Assembly (NCBI GenBank): GCA_002390455.1
Contig: DGPN01000034.1
Span: 1-52,753 of the forward strand
DNA: 52,753 nt
Direction: 5' to 3'
Source of the DNA: Flavobacteriaceae bacterium UBA4439
GTDB lineage: Bacteria; Bacteroidota; Bacteroidia; Flavobacteriales; Flavobacteriaceae
The position numbers were made by a program, and so were the translations under genes. The notes below the pieces were generated by a model, which was not told the DNA's origin, did no database searches, and saw nothing but the letters and a program-made list of their open reading frames with translations. Position 1 is the first letter of the stretch, and each line of letters begins with the position of its first letter. Positions 42,470 through 51,899 of this stretch are shown piece by piece.

Positions 42470-42541
42470 GGGATTAGTTCCGATAATATCACTCTGTGAA
42501 ATTTATTTTAAAAACTTTAACAAGGTGATGACCATTAATTC

Positions 42542-42964
42542 TTAAGGAAAAATAATTTCTTCTTCATCAGCGTATCGATCAAAAAACTCATAGAGTAAGG
42601 GTCTTTCTTGTTCCTTCAAAAAATCGGAACGCAAGGTGAAGTTTTTGTGATCAGTCTTGATGATATAATCCTTTCCAAAATTTTTAATTCTCCTTACCGT
42701 CCTAAGGTCTATAACTGTTTTGTAAAGAACACCATAACTTAGCTGATGACCTCTAACAGTCAAATAGGATCCTTTGAATTCTTTCATTAAGTAAATAAAA
42801 AGTGAGAACCCAAAAACGGGAACGATATAGCTAACAAAAAAATGGGGGGTAAGAAGAATCATAAAGAGACCCATACAAGACCAAATAAACAAAAATATCA
42901 TTTGAATTTTTGTGTAAGAAGGATTATAAGAAAAACGGAGCTCTTCGGTTAGTTTTTGGAGCAT
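42542..42964 (-). CDS. Two-span membrane protein with PH-like C-terminal region
   Basis: 140 residues. Residues about 21-39 (IQMIFLFIWSCMGLFMILLT) and 44-61 form two membrane spans; about 68-125 (GSYLTVRGHQLSYGVLYKTV, IDLRTVRRIKNFGKDYIIK) looks like a bacterial PH-type beta domain. No known family could be named safely. It is separated from zapA by a stretch with its own promoter on the same strand and is divergent from the M23 peptidase gene. Confidence 0.65.
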   Translation of the reverse strand: MLQKLTEELRFSYNPSYTKIQMIFLFIWSCMGLFMILLTPHFFVSYIVPVFGFSLFIYLMKEFKGSYLTVRGHQLSYGVLYKTVIDLRTVRRIKNFGKDYIIKTDHKNFTLRSDFLKEQERPLLYEFFDRYADEEEIIFP

Positions 42965-43030
42965 ATTTAAATTTAGGTAAAAATAATGACAATAATAATA
43001 AATGATTTAAAAAAAACCATTTGGTAAGAC

Positions 43031-43061
43031 TTGAATCACTATCCTTAAAAATGTATTTTTG
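43031..43061 (+). promoter_or_regulatory. Promoter of the M23 peptidase gene
   Basis: TTG (43031-43033) and TATTTTTG (43054-43061) are 20 bases apart, a good Bacteroidota promoter; the ATG lies 19 bases after the -7 box. Confidence 0.55.
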
Positions 43062-43080
43062 TTAGATTCATGTTTTAAAA

Positions 43081-44760
43081 ATGAAAATAAAAGCAGTTTG
43101 CTTTTTAACTGTGTTGCTGCTGGCATCTCAGTTATGGAGTCAAAAAAAGATCGAATGGGTTCCTCCTCTTGACATTCCACTTTCCTTATCGGGTACTTTT
43201 GGAGAGCCAAGAAGCACACATTTTCATCTGGGAATCGACATTAAAACCCAAGGAAAAGAAGGTTGGGAAGTTAGAAGTGTGGCTCCTGGATATATTAGTA
43301 GAATCCGTGTTTCACTTGGGGGATATGGAAAAACAGTTTACATCAACCATCCCGACGAAACCACATCGGTGTACGCACATCTGAAAAAATTTGCTCCAAA
43401 AATAGAAGCCTACATCAAATCCATGCAATACGAAAAAGAGTCCTATACCCTCCAGCAATTTCTCAAACGAGAGGTGTTTACAATTGAAGCCGGAGAGGTA
43501 ATTGGTTACTCTGGAAACACAGGGAGCTCCTCCGGACCCCATTTGCATTTTGAAATTAGAGATGCCAAAAGTCAAAAACCTTTAAACCCTCTGCTGTTTG
43601 ACCTGCCAATCAGTGATAGTCAAAGACCCCAAATTCAAAAACTATTTTTATTCTACCCAAAAAACAATGCTGTTCTGACCCATTCAGAACCCATTGCTCT
43701 TCATAAAGTCAATGACAGCACTTATAACACCCCCGTAGTCAGTTCCTCTGGAAAAATGGGATTGGGACTTCAAATGTTTGACCGACAAGATTTGAGCTAC
43801 AATAAAAACGGGATTTACAAAGCAAAATTGGAGATCAATGGAAAAACTATTACACAATTCCAGTTCGATCAACTCAATTATTCCGATTCTGATAAATTAT
43901 TCATCAATATAGACTACCCCACCTTCAAAAAAAATAAAAACAAAATTCAAAAATTGTTTTTTCAAGATCACAAACCCTTAACGTTTATGAAGTTAATGAC
44001 TACAGAAGGACTTTTCAATATTGAACCCGGAAAGTCATATCAAGTCAAGGTCGTTGTAGAAGACTTTTCGGGAAACACCTCCTACATAGTCATGTATATT
44101 GAAGGGATAAAAAAGCAAATTCCAAACAAGAAATTAGATGGGAAGCTGATTGAACCTCGATTGGATTACCTGTTTTCGTTGAATGACAAAGAGGTCTATT
44201 TTCCTAAAAAAACTTTTTTTCAAGACGCCTTCATTCAAATTGAAGAAGCACAAAACAACTTGAGTATTGGTCCGAATTTATTTCCATTCCAAAAACCTTA
44301 TGAAATCCGCTTCAAAATCAATGAGGAGGATACCTTAAAACTCAGACAAACCTTTATCGCCAAGAAAATTGGAAAAAAAATATCATTTCTACCCACAGTA
44401 ATCGATAACGGGCATTGGACAACAAAATTAAAAGACATGGGTGACTATACCTTAGCAAAGGACTCTATCCCGCCCCAAATAGTTCCATCCAATTTTAAAG
44501 CCAATCAATGGCTTAGTAAATTCAGGTTTATGAAGGTTAAAATCTCGGACGACTTTTCAGGGATCAAATCCTACAGAGGAACCATCAATGGGAAATGGAT
44601 ATTGTTTGAATACGATCCCAAACGAAATTTACTGACTTATGATTTTTCGGATAAAACTTTTAAGCTGGCAAAACATGAACTCGAAATAGAAGTGGAGGAC
44701 AATGTGGGAAACAAGTCGGTTTACAAGGCCACTTTCTTTAAGAAATACAATCTGAATTAA
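43081..44760 (+). CDS. Exported M23 (lysostaphin-type) metallopeptidase
   Basis: 559 residues. Signal peptide MKIKAVCFLTVLLLASQLWS, cut before QKK. The M23 domain lies at about 30-165: THFHLGIDIKTQGKEGW (zinc ligands His/Asp), YAHLKKFAPKIEAYI and SGPHLHFEIRDAKSQKPLNP (HLH ligands). The remaining 390 residues are beta-rich domains without a clear family. These enzymes cut peptide cross-links in peptidoglycan, acting in the periplasm on cell-wall remodelling. The end converges on the cysteine desulfurase gene 7 bases away. Confidence 0.88.
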   Translation: MKIKAVCFLTVLLLASQLWSQKKIEWVPPLDIPLSLSGTFGEPRSTHFHLGIDIKTQGKEGWEVRSVAPGYISRIRVSLGGYGKTVYINHPDETTSVYAHLKKFAPKIEAYIKSMQYEKESYTLQQFLKREVFTIEAGEVIGYSGNTGSSSGPHLHFEIRDAKSQKPLNPLLFDLPISDSQRPQIQKLFLFYPKNNAVLTHSEPIALHKVNDSTYNTPVVSSSGKMGLGLQMFDRQDLSYNKNGIYKAKLEINGKTITQFQFDQLNYSDSDKLFINIDYPTFKKNKNKIQKLFFQDHKPLTFMKLMTTEGLFNIEPGKSYQVKVVVEDFSGNTSYIVMYIEGIKKQIPNKKLDGKLIEPRLDYLFSLNDKEVYFPKKTFFQDAFIQIEEAQNNLSIGPNLFPFQKPYEIRFKINEEDTLKLRQTFIAKKIGKKISFLPTVIDNGHWTTKLKDMGDYTLAKDSIPPQIVPSNFKANQWLSKFRFMKVKISDDFSGIKSYRGTINGKWILFEYDPKRNLLTYDFSDKTFKLAKHELEIEVEDNVGNKSVYKATFFKKYNLN

Positions 44761-44767
44761 ATTGGGT

Positions 44768-45910
44768 TTATTCTCTCAGTGCGGATAGTGTTTGAATAAC
44801 ATAGTCAACTTCCTCCATGGTGTTAAATGAAGAAAAAGAAAACCTTAACGAAGGGAACTTTTTAATGGCATTAGGTCGGGTGAGGCTACCCAAAACATGT
44901 GATCCGGAATCTGCTCCTGCTTGACAAGCACTTCCTTTTGAACAGGCAATCCCTTTGAGGTCCATGTGGAAATTTAGCAATTGGGATTTGGAGTCGTCCA
45001 ATGGGAGTGCAACATTGACTAAGGTATAGGTGCTTTGATCCATATTTCCAGAAAGTCCATTAAAATGCACTTCAGGAAAAAGAACTTTCAGTTGGCTGAT
45101 AAAATATTTTTTCAAACCTGATATATGAGTCCTTTCCTCCTCTAAATTTTCATAGGCAATTTCTAAGGCTTTTTGCAAACCAATGATGTTGTGAACCGAT
45201 TCGGTTCCCGCTCTGAGTCCTCTTTCTTGAGCCCCCCCAACGATAAAGGGATCTAAAAGGATGTTTTTCCTGATGAATGCAAAGCCCACTCCCTTTGGGC
45301 CGTGAAATTTGTGGGCTGCAGCCGACAGAAAATCTATCGGTTGAGATTGAAGATCAAAAGCAAAATGCCCAATACCCTGAACAGCGTCGGTGTGAAAATA
45401 AGCTCCATTAGCTTTGCATAGCCCCCCAACCCTATCCAGATCGAGTATATTCCCGATTTCATTATTGATGTGCATCAAACTGACTAATTTTGGTGTATCG
45501 TCCTCTTTGAGAATATTTTCCAAATGTTCGAAATTGAGAGAACCGTTTTCGTCTAGATCAACATAACGAATATTCACACCTTCTTTTTTCAAATCATCCA
45601 AAGCATGTAAGACGGCATGGTGCTCTAGAGCAGAAGAGATAATGGTTTGGATATTTAAGTTTTTTACGGCACAACGCAATACCATATTATCCGACTCCGT
45701 TCCTCCAGAAGTGAAAATAATCTCCTGGGGTTCACAATTTAAATGTTTAGCAACGCTTTTTCGAGCAGTTTCTATCAAGGATTTTGCTGACCTCCCGAAA
45801 GCATGGGTAGAGGAGGGATTTCCAAAAGTCGTCAACATACTTTGGGTCATCAATTCAATAACTTCATTTCGAAGTGGAGTCGTAGCCGCATTGTCGAAAT
45901 ATACTTTCAT
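44768..45910 (-). CDS. Cysteine desulfurase (NifS/IscS-like)
   Basis: 380 residues. KVYFDNAATTPLRNEVIELM at the start, EIIFTSGGTESDNMVLRCA, HTDAVQGIGHFAFDLQ and SAAAHKFHGPKGVGFAF (PLP Lys in AHKFHGPKG) are diagnostic. GSACQAGADSGSHVL carries the Cys that carries sulfur. It provides sulfur for Fe-S clusters and tRNA thiolation. Lies 29 bases downstream of the ornithine aminotransferase gene on the same strand; the operon link is by distance only. Confidence 0.9.
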   Translation of the reverse strand: MKVYFDNAATTPLRNEVIELMTQSMLTTFGNPSSTHAFGRSAKSLIETARKSVAKHLNCEPQEIIFTSGGTESDNMVLRCAVKNLNIQTIISSALEHHAVLHALDDLKKEGVNIRYVDLDENGSLNFEHLENILKEDDTPKLVSLMHINNEIGNILDLDRVGGLCKANGAYFHTDAVQGIGHFAFDLQSQPIDFLSAAAHKFHGPKGVGFAFIRKNILLDPFIVGGAQERGLRAGTESVHNIIGLQKALEIAYENLEEERTHISGLKKYFISQLKVLFPEVHFNGLSGNMDQSTYTLVNVALPLDDSKSQLLNFHMDLKGIACSKGSACQAGADSGSHVLGSLTRPNAIKKFPSLRFSFSSFNTMEEVDYVIQTLSALRE

Positions 45911-45939
45911 CGATTATTTAAGGTCTGCAAGAATGAAAT

Positions 45940-47229
45940 CTAATGATCAGGTTCAAACGTTTTGAGGGTTTCTACGATGATTTCAATACAATCATAGAGC
46001 TGTTCTTCGTTCATAACCAATGGAGGTGCAAATCGAATGATATTTCCATGGGTGGGTTTGGCCAAAAGGCCGTTGTCTCTCAATTTAAGGCAAATGTTCC
46101 AAGCGGTATTACTCTCTGGAGAATCGTTGATAACAATGGCATTGAGTAAACCTTTTCCTCTAATCAGAGTAACGATCTCACTATTGGCTATGTAGCGATT
46201 TATTTCTTCCCTAAAAATGGCTCCCAAACGTCTCGCATTTTGCGCTAGTTTTTCATTAAGTACTACCTCCAGAGCTTTCTTGGCAATGGTAACCGCCAAA
46301 GGATTGCCTCCAAAAGTACTACCGTGTTGACCAGGCTGAATCACATCCATCACCTCAGCATCACAAAGGACTGCAGAGACGGGATAAGTACCACCACTGA
46401 TGGCTTTTCCCAAGATCAACATATCTGGACGGACATAGGTGTCGGCCTGTGCTTGGCAAGCATGCTCACAACTACAGTTGCCACATACCGCCAACAAGGA
46501 ACCTGTTCGCCCTATTCCAGTCTGAATTTCGTCCGTTATGAGTAAGACATTGTATTCGTTACAAAGGGCTTTGGCTCCTTTAATGAAATCTTCAGCAGGG
46601 GTATACACCCCAGCCTCTCCCTGTATGGGTTCCACCAAAAATCCTACCACATTGGGATTGGTTTCCAATACAGATTCCAAGGCCTCGAGATCATCATAAG
46701 GCACATGGATGAATCCTGTGGCATAGGGGCCAAAGTTTTCTTTGGAATTGGGATCGGTAGAAAAAGAAATGATGGTCGAAGTACGACCGTGGAAATTGTT
46801 ATTACAGACAATGATTTGAGCTTGGTTTTCAGAGACCCCTTTTTTTTGATAACCCCATTTCCTGGTAATCTTTATGGCGGTCTCCACACCTTCGGCCCCG
46901 GTATTCATACAGAGTACCTTTTCAAAACCAAAATACTCGGTGATATACTTCATGAATTCCCCTAGCTTGTTGTTGTGAAAAGCTCTGGAGGTTAGCGTCA
47001 AGGTTTCGGCTTGTGCTTTCATAGCCTCCACTATTTCGGGGTGGCAATGACCTTGATTTACCGCTGAATAGGCAGATAAAAAGTCGTAGTACTTTTTACC
47101 CTCTACATCCCATAAAAAAACACCTTTTCCCTTGGCCAATACAACCGGCAGAGGATGATAATCGTGTGCGCCGTGTTTAGCCTCTAAATCTAAATGATAA
47201 TCTTGCAGTGATTTTTGTGTAGTATTCAT
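45940..47229 (-). CDS. rocD: Ornithine--oxo-acid aminotransferase with a Cys4 insertion
   Basis: 429 residues. GVFLWDVEGKKYYDFLSAYS, LCMNTGAEGVETAIKITRKW, NNNFHGRTSTIISFST and EIQTGIGRTGSLLAV fit class III ornithine delta-aminotransferases (ornithine to glutamate semialdehyde, PLP on K275 of LGKAISGG). Between 246 and 266 lies an insertion with C249, C252, C254 and C258 (CGNCSCEHAC) ahead of the PLP Lys, which could bind a metal. The Cys-rich loop is seen in some Bacteroidota relatives but not in classical rocD. A -7 box TATTTTTG is 44 bases upstream. Confidence 0.9.
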   Translation of the reverse strand: MNTTQKSLQDYHLDLEAKHGAHDYHPLPVVLAKGKGVFLWDVEGKKYYDFLSAYSAVNQGHCHPEIVEAMKAQAETLTLTSRAFHNNKLGEFMKYITEYFGFEKVLCMNTGAEGVETAIKITRKWGYQKKGVSENQAQIIVCNNNFHGRTSTIISFSTDPNSKENFGPYATGFIHVPYDDLEALESVLETNPNVVGFLVEPIQGEAGVYTPAEDFIKGAKALCNEYNVLLITDEIQTGIGRTGSLLAVCGNCSCEHACQAQADTYVRPDMLILGKAISGGTYPVSAVLCDAEVMDVIQPGQHGSTFGGNPLAVTIAKKALEVVLNEKLAQNARRLGAIFREEINRYIANSEIVTLIRGKGLLNAIVINDSPESNTAWNICLKLRDNGLLAKPTHGNIIRFAPPLVMNEEQLYDCIEIIVETLKTFEPDH

Positions 47230-47272
47230 GATTAATTTTCAATGATTGTTAATGTCTTTGAAAAATTCAAGA

Positions 47273-47280
47273 CAAAAATA
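47273..47280 (-). promoter_or_regulatory. Candidate -7 box TATTTTTG of rocD
   Basis: The minus strand reads TATTTTTG, 44 bases before the rocD ATG at 47229. A proper -33 is weak (TGTG instead of TTTG). Confidence 0.4.
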
Positions 47281-47398
47281 AGAATATAATTGCACATTAT
47301 CTGTTTCCCAACTCATTGATCAAAGGAAATCAAATTTCTAGCTAATGGTTTCCTCAAATTCTGTGAAATGGGTAAAAAAACAATCCTATTTTTGCAAG

Positions 47399-48805
47399 AT
47401 GGCAAAAAAATTCATTTCAGAGCAATATAATAACTTGGAGGTAGTTGATATTACCGCCCAAGGAAAGGGAGTGGTCAAATCTGAAGATGGCAAAGTGATC
47501 TTCGTTCCCGGAGTAGTTCCAGGCGATAAAATCACCATAGAGACTTATAAAAAAAGAAGAGGATATTTTGAAGCCAATCTGATTGAGATTCTAGACCCCT
47601 CTCCAAATCGTATTGAACCGCAATGCGAGCATTTTGGTATTTGTGGGGGGTGTAAATGGCAAAACATGAGTTATGAGGCTCAACTGCAATTCAAGCAAAA
47701 AGAAGTATTGCACAACATCAAAAACATGTCAGGGATGAGCCTTCCGGAAATTGACAATATACAGGCTGCTCCCCAACCCTACTTCTACAGAAATAAAATG
47801 GAATACGCCTTTTCCAATCAGCGCTGGCTTACAGCCGATGAAATCGCAGACAAATCGTTAACCATTGAAAAAAAAGGCTTGGGCTTTCACAAAGCCCGAA
47901 TGTGGGACAAGGTAGTCGACATTCACCAATGCCATTTGCAAGCAGAACCAGCCAATGAAATCAGGAATACGGTTAAAGCTTTTGCGCTAGAACACCAACT
48001 TGATTTTTTTAACCCTAGGGATCAAGAAGGCTTTTTGCGAAGCTTAATGATTCGAAACACCAAGGGAGGGGACTTTATGGTTTTGATTCAGTTTTTTAGA
48101 GAAAATAAAGTCCAACGGGAGGCCCTGATGGATCATCTTAAAAAACATTTTGATATCGCTTCATTACTCTATTGTATCAACAGCAAAGCCAATGACTCGC
48201 TCTATGATCAAGAAATCATATGTTATGATGGAAAAACCTATATAGTAGAGGAAATGGAAGGCTTACAATTCAAAATCAATGCCAAATCTTTTTTTCAAAC
48301 CAATAGCGAGCAGGCCTATGAATTGTATAAAATAGCCAGAGACTTTGCAGGACTCAAAGGTGACGAACTGGTTTACGACTTATACACCGGTACAGGTACA
48401 ATTGCTCAGTTTATCGCTAAAGATTGTAAAAAGGTAGTAGGAATAGAGTCTGTACCAGAAGCCATCGAAGCGGCTCAAACCAATGCAAAAGAAAATGGGG
48501 TTAATAATGCTTTTTTTGAAGTGGGAGATATGCGTGATGTTTTTAACCAAGATTTCATCAATCGACATGGGAAAGCCGACGTGGTCATAACCGATCCTCC
48601 TCGCAATGGGATGCACCCAGCTGTAGTAAAACAGTTACTTTTGTTAGAACCCAAGAGAATCGTTTATGTGAGTTGTAACCATGCCACCCAAGCCAGAGAT
48701 TTGTTTTTGATGAAAGATCAATACAAGCTTATCAGATCAAGAGCCATAGATATGTTTCCCCAAACCCAACATGTCGAAAATGTCGTACTTTTGGAAAAGA
48801 TTTAA
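47399..48805 (+). CDS. rlmD: 23S rRNA (uracil-1939-C5)-methyltransferase RlmD
   Basis: 468 residues from ATG 47399; an in-frame ATG at 47345 adds 18 residues that do not match the family. A TRAM domain begins VVDITAQGKGVVKSEDGKVI. CEHFGICGGCKWQNMSYEAQ has the Cys set for the [4Fe-4S] cluster. The catalytic half has YDLYTGTGTIAQFIAKDCK (AdoMet), VVITDPPRNGMHPAVVKQLL and RIVYVSCNHATQARD with the nucleophile Cys. It uses AdoMet to methylate U1939 of 23S rRNA. A DUF6452 gene follows 4 bases later. Confidence 0.92.
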   Translation: MAKKFISEQYNNLEVVDITAQGKGVVKSEDGKVIFVPGVVPGDKITIETYKKRRGYFEANLIEILDPSPNRIEPQCEHFGICGGCKWQNMSYEAQLQFKQKEVLHNIKNMSGMSLPEIDNIQAAPQPYFYRNKMEYAFSNQRWLTADEIADKSLTIEKKGLGFHKARMWDKVVDIHQCHLQAEPANEIRNTVKAFALEHQLDFFNPRDQEGFLRSLMIRNTKGGDFMVLIQFFRENKVQREALMDHLKKHFDIASLLYCINSKANDSLYDQEIICYDGKTYIVEEMEGLQFKINAKSFFQTNSEQAYELYKIARDFAGLKGDELVYDLYTGTGTIAQFIAKDCKKVVGIESVPEAIEAAQTNAKENGVNNAFFEVGDMRDVFNQDFINRHGKADVVITDPPRNGMHPAVVKQLLLLEPKRIVYVSCNHATQARDLFLMKDQYKLIRSRAIDMFPQTQHVENVVLLEKI

Positions 48806-48809
48806 GCCA

Positions 48810-49289
48810 ATGACTCCCCGAAGTTTAATTTTCCTAATATTACTGTTTTTGTTTTCTTGCGAAAAGGACGACATCTGCCTGGAAGGGACTCCAGCCACTC
48901 CAAGAATGATTATTTTATTCAAGGATCATGAAAATCCACAGAACAAAAAAGAAGTTACTAAACTTGTAATAAAAGGTTTGGGTCTTTCGGAAAATCTGAC
49001 CACCTACTCCGGAGATTCAATCGCAGTTCCCTTGAGAAATAATTATGAGTTTACCCAGTATGAATTTACCTTAAGTACCTCCTCCCCAACCCTTAGTGAC
49101 TCACTACAGATCAACCATCGTCAATTTGACACCTATATAAATCGAGCCTGTGGATACAAATCCACTTTTATTTTCGAAAATCCTTTCTATTATGAACTCA
49201 CAAAGGGTCAAGGTTGGATCAAAAACATAGAAAAAATAAGAGATACCCTATCCGATGAAAAAAGTTTACATCTGGCTATTTATCATTAG
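48810..49289 (+). CDS. DUF6452 family lipoprotein
   Basis: 159 residues from ATG 48810, four bases after the rlmD stop; an ATG at 48771 lies inside rlmD and would add a non-signal head. The leader MTPRSLIFLILLFLFSC ends in a lipobox Cys17. The family look is DUF6452: CLEGTPATPRMIILFKDHEN and a C-terminal SLQINHRQFDTYINRACGYK. Usually paired with the DUF6048 gene, as here (35-base overlap 49255-49289). Function unknown; probably a cell-envelope lipoprotein. Confidence 0.8.
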   Translation: MTPRSLIFLILLFLFSCEKDDICLEGTPATPRMIILFKDHENPQNKKEVTKLVIKGLGLSENLTTYSGDSIAVPLRNNYEFTQYEFTLSTSSPTLSDSLQINHRQFDTYINRACGYKSTFIFENPFYYELTKGQGWIKNIEKIRDTLSDEKSLHLAIYH

Positions 49290-49983
49290 TCTATTGACAC
49301 CTGTTTGTGGGACTACTGCACAGGAACTTGTGGATGAAATAGAAGAGGTAGTGGTTGATACCCTCAAAAAAAGGGAAAAAAAACCCTACACCATTCGATT
49401 TGGTCTGGATTTGTCAAAGCCTGTAATGGCTCAATTTAACAAAGACTTTTTTGGATTGGAATTGGTGGGAGACATCAGGCTTTTTTCTGAGTTCTATGGT
49501 GCTATTGAATTGGGCAATGAGAAAAAGACACAACAATCTGAGCAAATTAATTTGACCAGTTCGGGAAGCTATCTCAAATTGGGATTTGATTACAATTTAT
49601 ACAAAAATTGGAAGGGAATGAACAATGCCATTTATTTGGGCATGCGCATTGGAAATAGTTTATTCAAGCAAAAAGTAAATGAGTACGAGCCCTACCAAAT
49701 AGATCACTATTGGCCAACAGAAATCATAAAAAGCGGCCCACAAATTAGAGAACAAGATGCGTTAACTGCCCGATGGGTGGAGATTGTAGCGGGAATTAAA
49801 GTCAAAATGATCAATAACCTTTACATGGGATTCAGTCTAAGGCTTAACAGGCTAATGAATGACACCCGACCTGACAATTTTGATAATCTTTACATCCCTG
49901 GCTTTAATAAAAAGACCGATGAAAATGTTTGGGGGGCTGGCTTCAACTATACTCTAACCTATTCTATCCCCGTAAAACTCTAG
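49255..49983 (+). CDS. DUF6048 family outer-membrane-type protein
   Basis: 242 residues. Signal peptide MKKVYIWLFIISLLTPVCG with cleavage near TTAQ. Later strands alternate hydrophobic and polar residues (DFFGLELVGDIRLFSEFYG, SYLKLGFDYNLYKNWKGMNN, FNYTLTYSIPVKL) and end in a C-terminal aromatic-like strand, so an outer-membrane beta-barrel is likely. It matches DUF6048 by eye. Overlaps the DUF6452 gene by 35 bases and converges with the RlmL-like gene with a 4-base overlap at the stops. Confidence 0.8.
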   Translation: MKKVYIWLFIISLLTPVCGTTAQELVDEIEEVVVDTLKKREKKPYTIRFGLDLSKPVMAQFNKDFFGLELVGDIRLFSEFYGAIELGNEKKTQQSEQINLTSSGSYLKLGFDYNLYKNWKGMNNAIYLGMRIGNSLFKQKVNEYEPYQIDHYWPTEIIKSGPQIREQDALTARWVEIVAGIKVKMINNLYMGFSLRLNRLMNDTRPDNFDNLYIPGFNKKTDENVWGAGFNYTLTYSIPVKL

Positions 49984-51161
49984 CCTTCTTCCGAAGGTTC
50001 CTGATTTTTAAGTTTATGGATTTTTTTGGTTCCTTCGTAGATGGGGAAGTTACACAAACGGGTCTCCAACTTTCCATTAAAAAGTTTGATTTTTCTAGTT
50101 GGTCGCAGTCCAAAAAACTTTAAAGCTTCAAAATTTGAACTGATGATCCATGCTTGAGTATTGGGGTAGGATTGCTTAAGGGTATCTCCGAAATTTTTAT
50201 ATAAAGTATTAATGTCTCCTTCCAAACGCTCTCCATAAGGAGGGTTGGTCAAAAGGTGAAGCGGGCTATCTCCCATTTTTTGAGAGTTAAAAAAATCGGC
50301 TCTATTGACTTGAACAAAATCCTCAAGTGCTGCATTTTTGATGTTGGTGATCGACTTTTCAATAGCAGAGGGAGCTTTGTCAAAACCATAAATTTTTCCA
50401 GCAGGGGAAACGACGCCATTGAGTTTTGAAGATTTGATTTTATCAAAAAGGGTTTCGTCCCAATCATTCCATTTTTCAAAAGCAAAAATATTGCGATTGA
50501 TATTAGCAGGAATTTTACAAGCCATCATTGCGGCTTCGATCAAGAAAGTTCCACTACCACACATGGGATCCAAAAAATCTGTTGTTTGATCCCAATTGGA
50601 TAGCATGATGATCCCCGCTGCCAACACCTCATTGATTGGAGCAATATTGGTCAGGGATCGATAGCCCCTGTGGTGCAATGAGCGACCAGAGGTATCAATA
50701 GACAAACTACATTTTTGGTCAAAGATATGGAGGTGAAAACGAATGTCTGGATGACGGGTATCGACCGTTGGTCTTTTGCCATAATCTTTTCTAAAACGAT
50801 CTACTAAAGCATCTTTACAACGCTGGGAAACATAGAGCGAATGATTGAATACGTTTCCATGAACGACGCTATCAATGGCAAAGGTTTGATCAGGAGAGAG
50901 CAAAGTACTCCAGTCATAATGATAGAGTTTTTCATAAAGTACACTTTCGTTTTCTGCTCGAAATTGAAAAATGGGTTTCAAAATTTTCAGTGCTGTTCGC
51001 AAACAAAGATTCGCTTTGTACATAAAACCTTTGTCCCCAGTAAAATGAACCAATCGATTCCCTTTGGAAACATCTACTGCTCCAAGTTGCTTTAACTCAG
51101 CAACCAAGAGCTCTTCCATACCATAGAATGTCTTGGCCATCATTTTAAAATTATTCTCCAT
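49980..51161 (-). CDS. THUMP-domain rRNA methyltransferase (RlmL/UPF0020 type)
   Basis: 393 residues. THUMP domain at about 10-160 (TFYGMEELLVAELKQLGAVD, RCKDALVDRFRKDYGKRPTV), then a class I methyltransferase domain: LDPMCGSGTFLIEAAMMACK (AdoMet loop) and PLHLLTNPPYGERLEGD (NPPY catalytic motif for guanine-N2). It fits the N-terminal half of E. coli RlmL, m2G2445 in 23S rRNA; the K half (RlmK) is absent. Lies divergent from the ZIP transporter gene and converges by 4 bases with DUF6048. Confidence 0.88.
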   Translation of the reverse strand: MENNFKMMAKTFYGMEELLVAELKQLGAVDVSKGNRLVHFTGDKGFMYKANLCLRTALKILKPIFQFRAENESVLYEKLYHYDWSTLLSPDQTFAIDSVVHGNVFNHSLYVSQRCKDALVDRFRKDYGKRPTVDTRHPDIRFHLHIFDQKCSLSIDTSGRSLHHRGYRSLTNIAPINEVLAAGIIMLSNWDQTTDFLDPMCGSGTFLIEAAMMACKIPANINRNIFAFEKWNDWDETLFDKIKSSKLNGVVSPAGKIYGFDKAPSAIEKSITNIKNAALEDFVQVNRADFFNSQKMGDSPLHLLTNPPYGERLEGDINTLYKNFGDTLKQSYPNTQAWIISSNFEALKFFGLRPTRKIKLFNGKLETRLCNFPIYEGTKKIHKLKNQEPSEEG

Positions 51162-51221
51162 CGTAAGTAATTCGGGCTAAAAGTACTATTTTTAGCACGA
51201 TTAAAAGATTTAAATTACGGT

Positions 51222-51899
51222 ATGTCGCTTTATGATTACTGGCTCTTAAGTCTCCCCTTTGTGGGAGCTATGACAGGTATAATGTTCGGTCAATTTTTTC
51301 ACCTTAAAAAAACCCTAGGATTAAAGTTAATCTTATCCTTTAGCGGAGCTTTTCTTTTGGGAATTACTGTGTTTGAATTGTTTCCAGAGATTTTTTCTAC
51401 GGGAAGCAAACAACTTTCTCTTTATGTTATGGGAGGCATTTTATTTCAAATCGTTTTGGAATATTTTTCCAAAGGTGCCGAGCATGGACATTACCATCCA
51501 AGCGGCTCAAATATATTGACCTTATGGTTGAGTTTGAGCATACATGCATTGATAGAAGGAATGCCTTTGTCTAATCAAATGGAATTGACCTACGGCATCA
51601 TCATCCACAAAATCCCTATAGGAATGATTTTGTATTTAATGATGGAAAAAACAAAAATTCGTGATAAAATCAAGTGGTCTGCATTGATACTGTTTTCATT
51701 GATGACACCCTTGGGAAACCTGTTGATGACCCACACCCCCTATCTGATTGAACATCAGCTTGAGATCACTGCATGGGTAATGGGTATGATCCTCCATATT
51801 TCCACTACAATTCTATTTGAAAGCACTGACAACCACAGGTTTAACCTTAATAAACTCATTGCAATACTTTTAGCAATTCTATTGGCCTACTTCATTTAG
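51222..51899 (+). CDS. ZIP-family metal transporter, short form
   Basis: 225 residues with about seven or eight membrane spans. The core motif SIHALIEGMPLSNQMELTYG and the later IIHKIPIGMILYLMMEKTK are the ZIP metal-site helices IV and V (His/Glu ligands). It has a short His-containing loop GAEHGHYHPSGSN rather than a long His-rich one. Family members bring divalent zinc, iron or manganese ions into the cytoplasm. It is a single-gene unit, with about 450 bases of non-coding DNA behind it. Confidence 0.82.
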   Translation: MSLYDYWLLSLPFVGAMTGIMFGQFFHLKKTLGLKLILSFSGAFLLGITVFELFPEIFSTGSKQLSLYVMGGILFQIVLEYFSKGAEHGHYHPSGSNILTLWLSLSIHALIEGMPLSNQMELTYGIIIHKIPIGMILYLMMEKTKIRDKIKWSALILFSLMTPLGNLLMTHTPYLIEHQLEITAWVMGMILHISTTILFESTDNHRFNLNKLIAILLAILLAYFI

